In this document: positions 24,668 through 41,195 of the stretch, piece by piece
Numbering within the stretch: the first letter of the stretch is position 1
Layout: each line of letters opens with the position of its first letter
DNA from: Ulota crispa
Taxonomy: Eukaryota; Streptophyta; Bryopsida; Orthotrichales; Orthotrichaceae
DNA: 64,000 nucleotides
Assembly: GCA_963920765.1 (NCBI GenBank)
Contig: OY987245.1
Location: 5,286,727-5,350,726, forward strand
Direction: 5' to 3'
Made by a program: the position numbers and the translations under genes
Notes under the pieces: model-generated
Database searches by the model: none
Seen by the model: only the letters and a program-made list of their open reading frames with translations
What the model was told of the DNA's origin: nothing

Positions 24668-25340
24668 TAAGGTGGAAGCACCTATAGCCAACAACTCCCT
24701 ATATCCAACCATTAGGGTGTGCTATCTTCAATATCAGCACAAATAGCACAAATAGGTGTGTTGGAATGTGTTCTTCTGTTTTTTTAAGGTTGGGACCACT
24801 TAAGGCATGCAATGTGTCCCCAAAGTGAAGCAGGAAGTAATGAGCAAAAAGTAGTTTGTCTATTATCAGAATTGCCTAAAACACCATATTAAGTAATATG
24901 GGCAAAATGGTACTTTTTGGGGCTTTTGAAGATTTTAGGTGATCACCTAAAACCGAGCTTCAACATTTTTTTTGGTACATGTGCCATCACCTTAGAGGAG
25001 GAATTTGCGAGGGAAAAAATCTTAGTGGCTCAGACTAAATCTGATGCCTTTGAATCTGGTTTAAGGCAACTTTTTGGGTTTAAGGTGGAGTATAGAATGG
25101 TACCTCCCTTTTGCCCAGATTACTTAATATGGTGCTATGAGTTTAGAGGTTGATAATGAATTCCAAGCACTTTCTGACTCTCAAAATTCACAGTAATTTC
25201 ACTTTTACAAATAAATTATGAAGAATTTGCAATCCCAATATTTCTTATCTTCCTACATGGGAAAAACATTTATTACCTCAAACTCTTTTTAATTTGTTGC
25301 AAAATCGCTTAAGTTATTGGGTATAGGTGCTTCCACCTTA
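24668..25340. mobile_element. TIR element with perfect 19-bp ends, 673 bp
   Basis: TAAGGTGGAAGCACCTATA at 24668 is exactly repeated in inverted orientation at 25322-25340. Inside, 24881-25134 is a degraded copy of the family seen intact at 27819-28069 and 29689-29953 (GGTGATCACC and CCGAGCT blocks), so it was hit by a second element. The 78-codon open frame at 24917 lies in that inserted copy and is not supported as a gene. Confidence 0.7.
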
Positions 25341-26533
25341 CTAGTTACTACCAGTCCTCCGTTATGTTGCTTTCGGTTTGGTTGGCAATGATGGCAGCCT
25401 TTCCGGGGTTTCTTCATGTGTCCTGTCGAGGCTCCTTGTACTTTGCCCCCATCATGCATATGAGGCTCCTGTACTGGAGCTGCACTGATTACGGGATTAT
25501 TGACTGATTTATTTTCAATACCAGCACTGCAAAGCTGATCAATGGTGTGATCAGCTAGCTTTTGTGTGCCTCGTCAATTATGCACAAAATGAAAATGACT
25601 GGTGATGACTGTTGACCTGACAAGACTATTAGTTACAACATGTCTTTCGGAACCTAGTTGTGTATCTCATGACATTCTGTGCTGCACAATGTTTCAAGCT
25701 TCCTTGAACTACAAATAACATGTCATGTTGAAGCATGAAATCTGCTTGACAACGACTGCACATGTCAAGACGTGGAAAAAATGGGAAATCTCTATCAACA
25801 AGATCACATTTCTTGCCGTATTTTGATAAAGATGACCCTGCCTTTTGTTGGCGCATAAGGTTGAAGCATCAAAAGTAACCTGCCCATCATGATTTTCTTG
25901 CAAGGTGACCTGGTGCATTGTCTCATAACGTGCACCAAATCTGAGCTTTATTAACCTTTTAAAGTTCATGCTCATGGATGTACTGTACAAATGGTGGTAT
26001 TTTGATTCTTTTAAAGTGTACAACTTCAAGAGATGTGAAGCAAAATTCTAGGACGATGTTTGTAATTCCAACTGTAGCAATAAGTGCATTGGATTGGTAA
26101 GTTTTTGACATCAAAATTTGAGGATGATTTACCATCCACTTTTAGAAATATTTTTTGGTTTGCCAAGCCAATTTGTGTACAAATGAACATCAGCCCAAAT
26201 GTGTCTTATGAACTGTTAAAGAGTTAAGAAGTTCGATGTGTACTAATTTACAAGCTCCGTAGAAATGAGATTTCAAGCCGTTAGTCTTATGCAGCAGCAC
26301 GCAAGTCTCAAATAGACCTAAACCTTCAAACAAAAGGAAATTTTGTAGGTACGTGTATAAATCTCTCAGCTTGGTAGCTTGAAAAGACTAACAAGACATG
26401 ATTTTCAAATTGGATGTTTAGCTGTATAATGCCAGGACCTCAAAGCAAAAATCACTAACAGAATAGACAGCAGAATAACCTCAGTTATGGGCCAGCCATG
26501 CCCAGTTGATGTTACTGTAAGTTCCCAGTTGCT
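25341..26533. other. Intergenic DNA, no gene recognised
   Basis: The minus-strand frames at 25629-26029 overlap each other in two frames and contain cysteines, but I recognise no domain or splice pattern. Left as unassigned. Confidence 0.4.
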
Positions 26534-26765
26534 TTAACCCCTGAAGGGCCCTTGGACTCTGGAGCTACGATACCAAACACGGTTGCAACTAATATTCAAA
26601 AGTTTGAATTAGTTAGAAATTAAGTGTTACAACCATACATATTGAAGGGTTGTATGATGATGGATGCATAAAAAAAAGTTAAAAACTCTCAGAGCAGCTC
26701 AAATACGTCTATATATACAATCGTACATATGGCCGCAAAGGACGTTTGGGCCCTTCAGGGGTTAA
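26534..26765. mobile_element. TTAA-type MITE, GGGCCC family, first of a tandem pair
   Basis: The ends are CCCCTGAAGGGCCCTTGG and GGGCCCTTCAGGGG, flanked by TTAA. Its right TTAA (26762-26765) is also the left TTAA of the next element. Confidence 0.85.
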
Positions 26766-26993
26766 CCGCTGAAGGGTCTTTGGGCTGTGGAGCTATGGTA
26801 CCAAATACGGTGGCAACCAATACTCAAAAGTTTGAATTAATTAAAAATGAAGTGTTACAACCATACGTATTGAAAAGTTGTATGATGGTGGATGCATAAA
26901 AAAGTTTGAAATGCCCTCAGAGCATCTCAAATACGTCTGTACATGTGATCATACATATGGCCGCAAAGGGCGTTGGGGCCCATCAAGGGTTAA
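26762..26993. mobile_element. TTAA-type MITE, GGGCCC family, second of a tandem pair
   Basis: The ends are CCGCTGAAGGGTC and GGGCCCATCAAGGG, again TTAA-flanked. It is head-to-tail with the preceding copy, sharing one TTAA; the two copies differ at many sites, so this is not a recent tandem duplication. Confidence 0.85.
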
Positions 26994-27384
26994 GTTTAAG
27001 TGCACAATGACAAATTTGCCACACTTGTTACTCAAAGAACAACAGCAATGAACTACAAAACTTAGATTAGACAAAATTGAAGCACTTCACTTCATACTGA
27101 TGATTAAAAAAGTTTGCTGATTAAGCAAGGAAGTTGTACTTCTACTTCCAGATTACATCGCCTTCAAAGTCTTGTATTTGTAGCAACACCAAGTTTTCTG
27201 TTATTTCAACTGTCAACCATTTTAAGGAAACAGAGCTGTGGTTTTTCGTAATCAAGCAAAAAAATTGAGACTTCCAGTGGCTCTCGTATTGACACCTCAC
27301 TGTTCCACTTCATCTTATCAAATGTATGACATCAAGTACAACGAGCGTTGATAAACTCAGGGTTGTGGAAACAAAGCAGCTTAC

Positions 27385-27624
27385 TTAACCCCTTAAGGAT
27401 GCTGCTTATCAAAAGTGTTGGCTATATTTGTACAAGGATCATTTAGTACTTGAAGAAATGGTTTTAATACAGTGCCATAAATTTTTAATTTTTTTAATTG
27501 ATCAGTAGTATGTTTATACCTTGGTTTTAAATTTACAGCTCCAATGAGATTCATGTGCTATTCAAGTGTCGCATTTGCATACAATATAAGAGAGTGTATA
27601 CAAAACAACAACATCCTTTACAGG
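27385..27624. mobile_element. TTAA-type MITE, inverted relative of 30088-30320
   Basis: It starts TTAA-CCCCTTAAGGATG. Its interior (AAGGATCATTTAGTACTTGA, GAAATGGTTTTA) is the reverse complement of 30088-30320. The right end is eroded (CATCCTTTACAGG). Confidence 0.65.
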
Positions 27625-27818
27625 TAGTTGCAAGAAACACTTCACAATTTTGTCTCAAATACTTTTAAAACTGGTAGTACTGTGTAGTACTATGAGCTTT
27701 TGGAATAATAATTTTTAAATAAAATAAAATACCAAAAATTTGTAAAGCACTTAAAATAGCATACTCATGAAAATTCAGACCTAGAAATTTTTTATTGTAA
27801 AAGTTATGCTCAAAAAAC

Positions 27819-28069
27819 GGGATATTCATTAATTTGGGAATAACATGGGTCCCATTTTGTACTCCACCTCAATCCAAAATAGTTTCCTCAAACTATTTTC
27901 AAAAGTATCAAGTTCAGTTTGAGCCACTAAGATTTTTTCCCTCACAAATTCCTTCTCTCAGGTGAGGACAAGTGTACCAAAGGGGCTTGGTTTGGGGTGA
28001 TCACCCCAATCTTCCCAAATTTTCAAAAGTCCCAAAATGAATGATTTGTCCCAAATTAATGAATATCTC
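27819..28069. mobile_element. TIR element, GGGATATTCATTAATTTGGG ends
   Basis: The left end GGGATATTCATTAATTTGGG is inverted at the right as CCAAATTAATGAATATC. The same family is nested at 29689-29953 and, degraded, at 24881-25134. All carry GGGGTGATCACCCC near one end. It is non-coding, about 250 bp. Confidence 0.75.
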
Positions 28070-28611
28070 TTTAAAACAAAATCACCAACAAAAAGCCAAT
28101 TTCTTTCTTGCTTTTTAGAAAATAATAAAATAATTCAAAAAAATAAAGTAAAAACTGGCCATTTGAGAACCCATTAAACACATTCATACGGTACAATTGC
28201 TTTGCTAAGGAATTTCTTTGTATTTTGCCAATGAAGGGAGATAGGATGCCCACTTTGAGACAATGTAGATGCCATGGAATTTATAATTTTGCAAAACCCT
28301 TCTACAAATGCATGTAAGCATGCTCCATAAACAACATTCCTGCTGTATAGCCCTAGAAAAGCTTTTTTGGACCCAAAATAGTACTAAAAAACCCCAAAAT
28401 GGCCAAGGTAGACACCTATTTGGGGGCTGTTCAAAAATATTAAAATAATTTAAAAAAACCAAAAAATTTATGGAAGGTTTATAACTATGACATGTACCTT
28501 CTTATGAAATTTTAGCTCAAAAGAACTTGATGCGCAAAAGTTACAAGCCAAAAAGCACTTGCAAAAGGTAAAGGGGACAATAAATAGTATAAGTGTTTCT
28601 TGCAATCACCC

Positions 28612-29526
28612 TTACCCCTAAAGGTCTAGGCCCATTTTTTGTGGTAAGCATTAAAAACTACCACTTTTGGGGGAATGAGTAGAAAAATAGGATTTTTTTT
28701 TTTCAAAGATCCAACCATAGAATTGCCCTAGACTATGGAGGTAACTATGGGAAAAATTTCAGCTCATTTTAGATGTAGAGGAGTGAAATATTGACATTTG
28801 AAGTTACAAAAAAAGTTTTTTTTCTTGCTACCCAAAACTTTTAGAAACCTTTGACCACTCTTACAGGAAAAAAGTTGCTTTATGCATAGTTGAGGTTAAG
28901 TTTTTCTAGGTAGAAGACCAAGTTAGGTATATGTTGGAGAACTTTCAGATCAATTGGAGGTGTACAATATACTTCAAGAAACCTTTGAATGCCAAAAGGT
29001 CATGAAATTTGGATAAACACTAGGCAAGATTGGAGGCTTTATGTAAAGTTCAAAAATTCAAATCACATTGATCAAAACAATGAAAACCAAGTATTCTTAA
29101 CCTAATAAAACTTTGGTAAATTTTTAATCAAAAAAAAAATACTAAAACTGCTCAAAAAATGAAAGCACCAAGTTTTACAAGGGGCAAAAGGAATGGAGGT
29201 TTGGAAGTCCCCCAAGGCGGGCACCTTCCACTCCACTCCCCTTTGCCTAAGTGTCCGTGCCCACAAGGGTTGACCCTCTTTGGAGTCAACACCTGCTTAC
29301 ACATAAGAGGCCTTGATTGAGCTGCCCCTTCTCGCCTAGTTTCAGAAAATTCTTGATAACTCCTTCATCAAATGTCAGAATGAAGAAAAATTAGATGCCC
29401 ATATAGGTCTTGGAATTCCCCACCTCCAATGAAAGTTTCAAAAAAACACACAAACTAGTTTAGCTATAGATGCATGCTCAAAATCCATTTGTCTCCCAAG
29501 GGGATAGTTGAGCCTTTTGAGGTCAA
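28612..29526. mobile_element. TTAA-type TIR element, 915 bp
   Basis: The ends are TTAC-CCCTAAAGGTC and GAGCCTTTTGAGG-TCAA. The body is parallel to 18172-19131 (CCACTTTTGGGGGAATGAGT; AGCTCATTTTAGATGTAGAG). A GC-rich insert at about 29205-29325 is not in the relatives. The right tetranucleotide is shared with the next element. Confidence 0.75.
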
Positions 29527-30038
29527 GGCCCTTAAAGGACCAAGCTACTATAATACATAACATGTACGGTGCTGTATAACTGGCATTTGCTACCAACAAA
29601 ATGTTTTAATTTGGGATCTTGACTACCTCACTAGAACAGCATTGATCTATATTCTAACTTCTTTGTTGATCTCAAATGTAATAAAGAACGGGATATTTGT
29701 TAAATTGGGACAAAATGGTCATTTTGGGACTTTTTGAAGGTTTGGAGTGATCACCCCAAAGCAGGCCCCCAACCGAGCTCTAGTGTTTTTTGGTACACAT
29801 GTCCTCACCTGAAAGGAGGAATTTGTGAGGGAAAAAATCTTAGTGGCTTAGATTGAATTTGATACTTTTGAATTTGGTTTAGGGTGACTATTTTGGATTG
29901 AGGTGGAGTACAAAATGGTACCTTTGTTTTTCCCAATTTAATGAATATCCCGTTAAAGGTGTGGATGCATTCCAAATACAAGAAAAATATCCCTTATTGT
30001 ACTGGTCGCAAAAGGCTGCTTGATCCTTTGGGGGTTAA
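29523..30038. mobile_element. TTAA-type MITE carrying a nested element
   Basis: The left end is TCAA-GGCCCTTAAAGGACC and the right end TTGATCCTTTGGGGG-TTAA. It is homologous to 20252-20485 but split at 29689-29953 by a 265-bp element whose ends are GGGATATTTGTTAAATTGGG and its inverse. Confidence 0.7.
29689..29953. mobile_element. Nested TIR element, 265 bp
   Basis: GGGATATTTGTTAAATTGGG at the left mirrors CCCAATTTAATGAATATCCC at the right. The interior GGAGTGATCACCCC is shared with 27819-28069. Confidence 0.75.
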
Positions 30039-30087
30039 GCGTCAATTTATGAACAAGCAAACAACACAAGAAAGTAGCAAATATGAA

Positions 30088-30320
30088 TTAACCCCTTAAG
30101 AATGTTGATGTTTTGTATATGCTCTCTTGTATTGTATATTAATGTAGGCACTTAGATAGCACATGAATTTCATTGGAGTTGTAAATTTTAAGCCAAGTCA
30201 CAAACATACTATTATTTAATTAAGATTTTTTTGAGGAATTTTGAAATTTATCATAAAACCATTTCTTCAAGTACTAAATAGTCCTTGTATGAATACAGAC
30301 AACAATTTTGGTAGGGTTAA
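30088..30320. mobile_element. TTAA-type MITE, 233 bp
   Basis: TTAA-CCCCTTAAGAATGTTG at the left and TTTTGGTAGGG-TTAA at the right. It is an inverted relative of 27385-27624. Confidence 0.7.
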
Positions 30321-30949
30321 GCATAAAGATGGCAAATTCATGGTGACTGAAACGTAAAGAAGCTCCACGACAAAGAGCTTTGCCTTTGATAAAAATGGAT
30401 ATAGAAAAAAGAAAAACTTACTAGCACGCACTCAAATACCTGTGTACTCTCTAAATAATGGTTTACTACTCAACAAAAAATGAGGCACGGCACTTATGAA
30501 CAAGCTACTTGAGCTGCAAGAGCCAACCCTAAGCATCCGGGTAATCCAATTGCCAACATGTTTGTTACAAAATTTTGCCTAACAAACTACAAGTACATCC
30601 TCCAATATTTGAAAGGGACCTAGTGAAGCCCAAAGCGTACTAAGTTGAAGTGTTCTCGATTTTATTTTACAAACGTGGGTGTTTGTAACAGGTGAAGAGA
30701 TAACATGCCCAAACTACATGATCCAATTTTTTTATCCAACCACTTCCTAGCCTTTTTCTTCAGTTTTCTTGAAATCGTATTTTGTTGTATATGCCAATTT
30801 CGTCATCCTTTTCAACCTAGTTGTGAAATTTTCAACCTTTGACAACTGAAGAAATAGTCAGCTTCTTGAATTATAGTGCACAAAACTTTGAAGGAACAAT
30901 GTTATGCAAAAAAAAGTAACATCCAAAAGTACATAAAACTTTTGTTGAC

Positions 30950-31493
30950 ATTCTTTTTGCTTTTTCGCACGAGACTTTTTCACTATCTGCCTGGCAATAA
31001 CTCCTTATGCGGAATCTTCGACTCGTTCCTGACACCCGCTCACCGGTTCTCTACCCGCCCATTTTTCAATTCCTCCATGTCTCTGTCATTTTCCATTCAC
31101 CGTCGATCTCGATCGCTGCAGGCCATACTCAACGGTCCAGATTCATCCAGAATTCCTCTGTTCCAACGCCGACTATCTCGATCGATGAGGCCCGATCTCA
31201 ACGGTCCAGATTCATCTAGTATTTCCCTGCTCCAACGCCGTCGATCTCGATCGATGCTGTCCGCACTCAACGGCCCAGATTCATCCACTATTCCCCTGCT
31301 CCAACTCTGTCTGCTCCGTGTTTGTCGACCCCTAAATTACTTCTTGTTTGTCGTTGTACTCCTCACTCTCCCCTGCCTCGATTTCTCCGGCAACTCCGAT
31401 CACTTCTCATATTCTCCGATTGTCTTGGAATTTTTAGTGGAGCAGGTTGCTTGAAATCACTCGTTTCATCGATCGCCGCTTTCTTTTGCGATC
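30950..31493 (+). promoter_or_regulatory. Thiolase promoter-proximal region and 5' leader
   Basis: Base composition changes from AT-rich to pyrimidine-rich and more GC-rich at about 31005, as is typical of a plant transcription start and 5' leader, and this continues to the ATG at 31494. Three tandem 69-bp units (31128, 31197 and 31266) lie inside. I cannot place a transcription start or TATA box with confidence. The 192-codon frame starting at 30876 crosses this repeat and is more likely leader sequence than protein. Confidence 0.5.
31128..31334. repeat. Three 69-bp tandem units in the thiolase leader
   Basis: CTCAACGGTCCAGATTCATC recurs at 31128, 31197 and 31266 (third copy with one change), with CGTCGATCTCGATCGATG-like sequence between. 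69 bp is 23 codons, so an open frame is kept across the units. Confidence 0.85.
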
Positions 31494-37461
<5,968 letters not shown>

Positions 37462-37805
37462 AATAATCTGTTTGATCTATCAACTATAGAGGTGTCACTT
37501 TGAGCAGGGTGAATCACAGAATCACAGGCAATTAACAGATAAGATTTCACTATTGTTGGAAAGTTCTTACAAACTTGGAGATGAAGATGATGAGGCCGTG
37601 TCCTGACTTGGATTTGAATGAGAGATTTGAGTACCAATTTATTGATTTAGGGATATTAAGAGGTAGGACAATTGTTTTTTCGGTACTGAATTTCTAATCC
37701 ATATGAACCTTTTATGCTCTGTTTATTGTTTATCGGGTCTTTGATGTGAGGGAATGTTTTCTTGCAGTAGCTTTCATCTCCTTGACTTCTGCCAGTTTTT
37801 ATGAT

Positions 37806-38502
37806 TTAACCTCTAAGCGCCCGTGCCATTTTCACCAAAATCAGGTTTTGGGAGACCTACGGTGCATGACACTTATAACCAACAACGGCCAATTTAAGTG
37901 GTTACCAATTTAAGTGGTTAGTTTAAGGCTTTGTCAAAAAAAAAGTTATCAGAAAATCGAGTCCACCACGATGAAGCTTAAACCCTAAGCTTCATCTTGG
38001 TGGACTTGATTTTTTGATAACTTTTTTTTGACAAAGTTTTAGGCTAACCACTTAAATTGGTCATTGTTGGTTATAAGTGTCATGCACTATACAACTTTGA
38101 TGCATCGTATAGACCTACAACTTTGATCTATTGTATAGACCTACAACTTTGATGCATCGTATCTCTGTCAATCGGATGATCAACAAAAGTGATCATTGGA
38201 AGTAGTGGAACACCTACTTAGAAAATGGCTTGCAAATTCTAGGAACAATTAACTTTGATCAAACAATATATGATGACAATCTCATTTTTTGGTAGATAGT
38301 TGCTATTGGATGTTCTTTACAAAATTCTGTAAGCCCTTGATTCATCTCACCATTTCACTTGAGAAGGCATGGTTTTTATAAATGATATCATACAACAATT
38401 TTTGGAACTAAGGTAGTATGCTCTAAACCCCTCTCTGCCCCATGAGCTAGAATGTGGCTGCATTTTAGTGTTTTTTTTAATACCCGGGGCGGTGAGGGTT
38501 AA
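37806..38502. mobile_element. TTAA-type element, GCGCCC family, with nested fold-back
   Basis: It is flanked by TTAA. The ends are CCTCTAAGCGCCCG and CCCGGGGCGGTGAGGG. The interior matches 6258-7040 (TTTTCACCAAAATCA, GGGAGACCTAC, AACTTTGATGCATC). At 37860-38089 a fold-back element has inserted. Confidence 0.75.
37860..38089. mobile_element. TA-flanked fold-back MITE, 230 bp
   Basis: CGGTGCATGACACTTATAAC at the left is inverted at the right (GTTATAAGTGTCATGCACTA). It is flanked by TA (37858-37859 and 38090-38091) inside an element whose uninterrupted version is at 6258-7040, which confirms the insertion point. The arms extend to a central CCCTAAGCTTCATC region. Confidence 0.8.
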
Positions 38503-38600
38503 AGTAACCTTGCTTTAAAAGTGACCCCCTCTTGGAATGTGCATTCTAGGTACATAAGGTCAACTAAATGAATGGGATCGCTTTTAAAGTAGGGTTGTTT
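38503..38600. repeat. Short inverted-repeat element, about 100 bp
   Basis: CTTGCTTTAAAAGTGACCCC at the left mirrors GGGATCGCTTTTAAAGTAGG at the right. It begins where the preceding TTAA element ends. Confidence 0.6.
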
Positions 38601-38603
38601 TAA

Positions 38604-41195
38604 CCCATTAATGCTTCTACTTGATTGGGGGGTGGTTAATCCTTTGTATGACCATTTGGGGGAAATTTTAAAACTATTGAATACAAATGTTGACCACAGA
38701 TTTGACACTCATTGTGTGCCAAAGAAAAAATCTTCAGCACCTTCCTTGGAACTGGAAGCTATAGGTCTGCTAGACTTTGCCAACACCACTAGCGCCTGCA
38801 CACAAACTTGTAGTCCTCCACAGTGTTGGTCAATGTCGGTCAACTACCATCTTTGCGGATGCAAGTGCAAGCTAGTTTTCTTGACACGCTAATTGGAGTC
38901 CTTGTGGCCGCTAGGGCATTTTTTTTTGTTTGCCAGATTCCAGATGTCGAGAGGTCATTTGATAATAAATGGAGGGATCGACATGGATTGGTGTGATTCT
39001 GTCAATTTTTTGCCATCTGGCTCTCGTTTGCTAGCAAAAAATGAGTTGGTGGCTGCCATGCCGGTCTCGACATTCCAATTTATTTAGATGTTCTACACTA
39101 ATTACGTTTAGATTGCCCCACACTAATTTCTTGACATTTTGTACTATATACATATTTACTGCTATTATAGTGTTTTCCATTAAAAAATATTGCAATAAAC
39201 CATTTTTAGACAATAATGAAGCTGCAAAAAGACAAACTAGTGACTTCCAAATCATTAACCATGGGAAATCTAAATATTTAGTGTGTTGCATGCGCCCTCC
39301 AAGTGGCCAAGTGATGAGTCATGTGGTAACTTACCAGGGTAAGGCAACCTAATTGTCAAGGCAACCTAAATGCAATATTCAGTGTAGGCCAAAAAAACCT
39401 CATTTTACAATGTAGAGCAATCCGCATCCAAGTATGCAAGCAGATAAGGAAAAATTGGACAGAATTGGATAGAGTCGTTAACATGTGCACATTCATCCCG
39501 ATACATTGTACTAACATTAGTAAACTTCATCCAAAATCTAGCAAATTTGGTGTTGACTTTGGGAGGGATTTATGATTTCATCCATTTTTTCACTATGTTT
39601 TTTTAGTGTTACAATAGCCGGTGAGTGACAATTTGAGGTAAGATTTAGGCAAATTTTTGCTTGAAAAAAAAACCTTACTTCCAAAACTACCCAAGTCATT
39701 ACATGGCCACGGTGTCAGTTTTCTTGCGTTTGACGCCATATCTAAGGTAGGTACACCAATATATGACTGTTTAAGGGTTTGAGGTACCTTGAGGTCTTGG
39801 AAAATTTAGGAAAATAATCCTTGGGGTTAGCCTTTCAACAAGCTATCATGGAATGTAATTTTTGTGAAAACATAATTGTAGATTATTTTACATTAAAGGG
39901 CAAAGTTGTAACTCATAGGGTCCCTATTAGCAACTCTAAACAAACCTTGAAACTACTTGAATGTGTTCCTATACATGTACTTGATTGTCCCAATCCCAAC
40001 CCTCTCAAATTATCTCTTAAATTGACATGTGGCAGGATTTTCTTGTATAAGTGGCATTCACTACTCCACTTTGGGTTCAGGGTTCAACAATAGCGGTACT
40101 TACGGTTGGTTTGAGATTCAGATTTCCATGAAGATTGAGAAAACGTAAAGTGAAATTATGAGCCAATACAATGGGAGCAGCCTGGCGAGATGAAACCAGA
40201 ATTACAGTTCTCTCTCAAAAATCTGATGGAAGCCATTTCTCCATGCTTAGGCGAGGATAAAAAAATTTCTCAATCTCCACGGAAAAAGGCTTGCGCCAAT
40301 TGCGGTCAGAAGACCACGTCGTAAACGTGAAGGTTGCGAACTAGAAAATTCAAACCCTGACTACCACTAGTGCGTAACACCTCAAATGTACAGTGCAGAA
40401 ATGGGACCCGATCAGGAATGGGTTGTCCTACGTTATGCCCACGCGCTTGTCGAGAGAGAACTGTTGGAGGAATGTGAGATCATGTTTTTAACATCGTCGC
40501 GCATCATGCTTGGCTCAAGCTTAGTAACTTACCGACAGCAATTCTTTCCTCGTCTCTGTATGTCGTTTTTTTGCACGAACTGGATTCCAACTCCCAAGTC
40601 CTCACAGCAAATATTCTTCTCCGCCTCGACAACCATCGCCGCCATCTTCCAGCCGCAATTGTGTTCCAGAAGAAGATGTGGCATTTCCTAACCCTGGCTC
40701 GGTGGCCGATTTCCCTTGTCGGTGGTAACAATGAGCTGTGACATTTGAGGCACCTCGCAGGGAGATACCAGGTAAGATCGAATTCTACCCTTGATAATTG
40801 ACGAAACAGTCGCTCGCATCCTGATTTTGAGAGCTAGGGTGCGGTCTCTCTAATACAAAAACGGCTGTTGCTTGTTGTATCTTCCTGTCTCCACCTGTCT
40901 AAAGCAGTTTTGCGCACCGGCTTGCGAGGATGACAAGGGCTCTGAAGTTGGTGAGAAAACCTGCTTGACGAGCAGGTTGTTGTGACAGCGTTTCCAATGG
41001 GCCAGATGACTGAACTATTGTTGGACGCTTTGCATACACGATGTTGTTTCCGGGATTGTTTCTTGACCGTCATGCTGAGGATTTTTTGTTGTCCTCAATT
41101 GTGCTTGATGTTCGTAGGTTTCTGTCGCAAGGATTCGTGCATATTCGTGGAAATAACTGGCCTGCGACACAAGCGATATTATTTCAAAACCAAAG
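38604..41195. other. Intergenic DNA upstream of the TNL gene
   Basis: TTAACCCATTAATGC at 38600 looks like an isolated TTAA-type end; I cannot find its partner. Bases 39380-39670 share blocks in reverse complement with 2.8-3.4 kb. From 40100 to 41195 GC rises, and this probably includes the TNL promoter and leader. The open frame at 40386 (101 codons) could be an upstream exon or a separate small gene, but I recognise nothing in it. Confidence 0.4.

Noticed and set aside
25629..26029. Cysteine-containing minus-strand frames as a zinc-binding gene
   Set aside because: Two overlapping frames, no spaced Cys/His pattern of a known domain and no splice context.
30876..31454. 192-codon protein upstream of the thiolase
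   Set aside because: The frame crosses a 69-bp tandem repeat in the probable 5' leader and shows no domain; a Ser/Arg-rich product is explained by the repeat.
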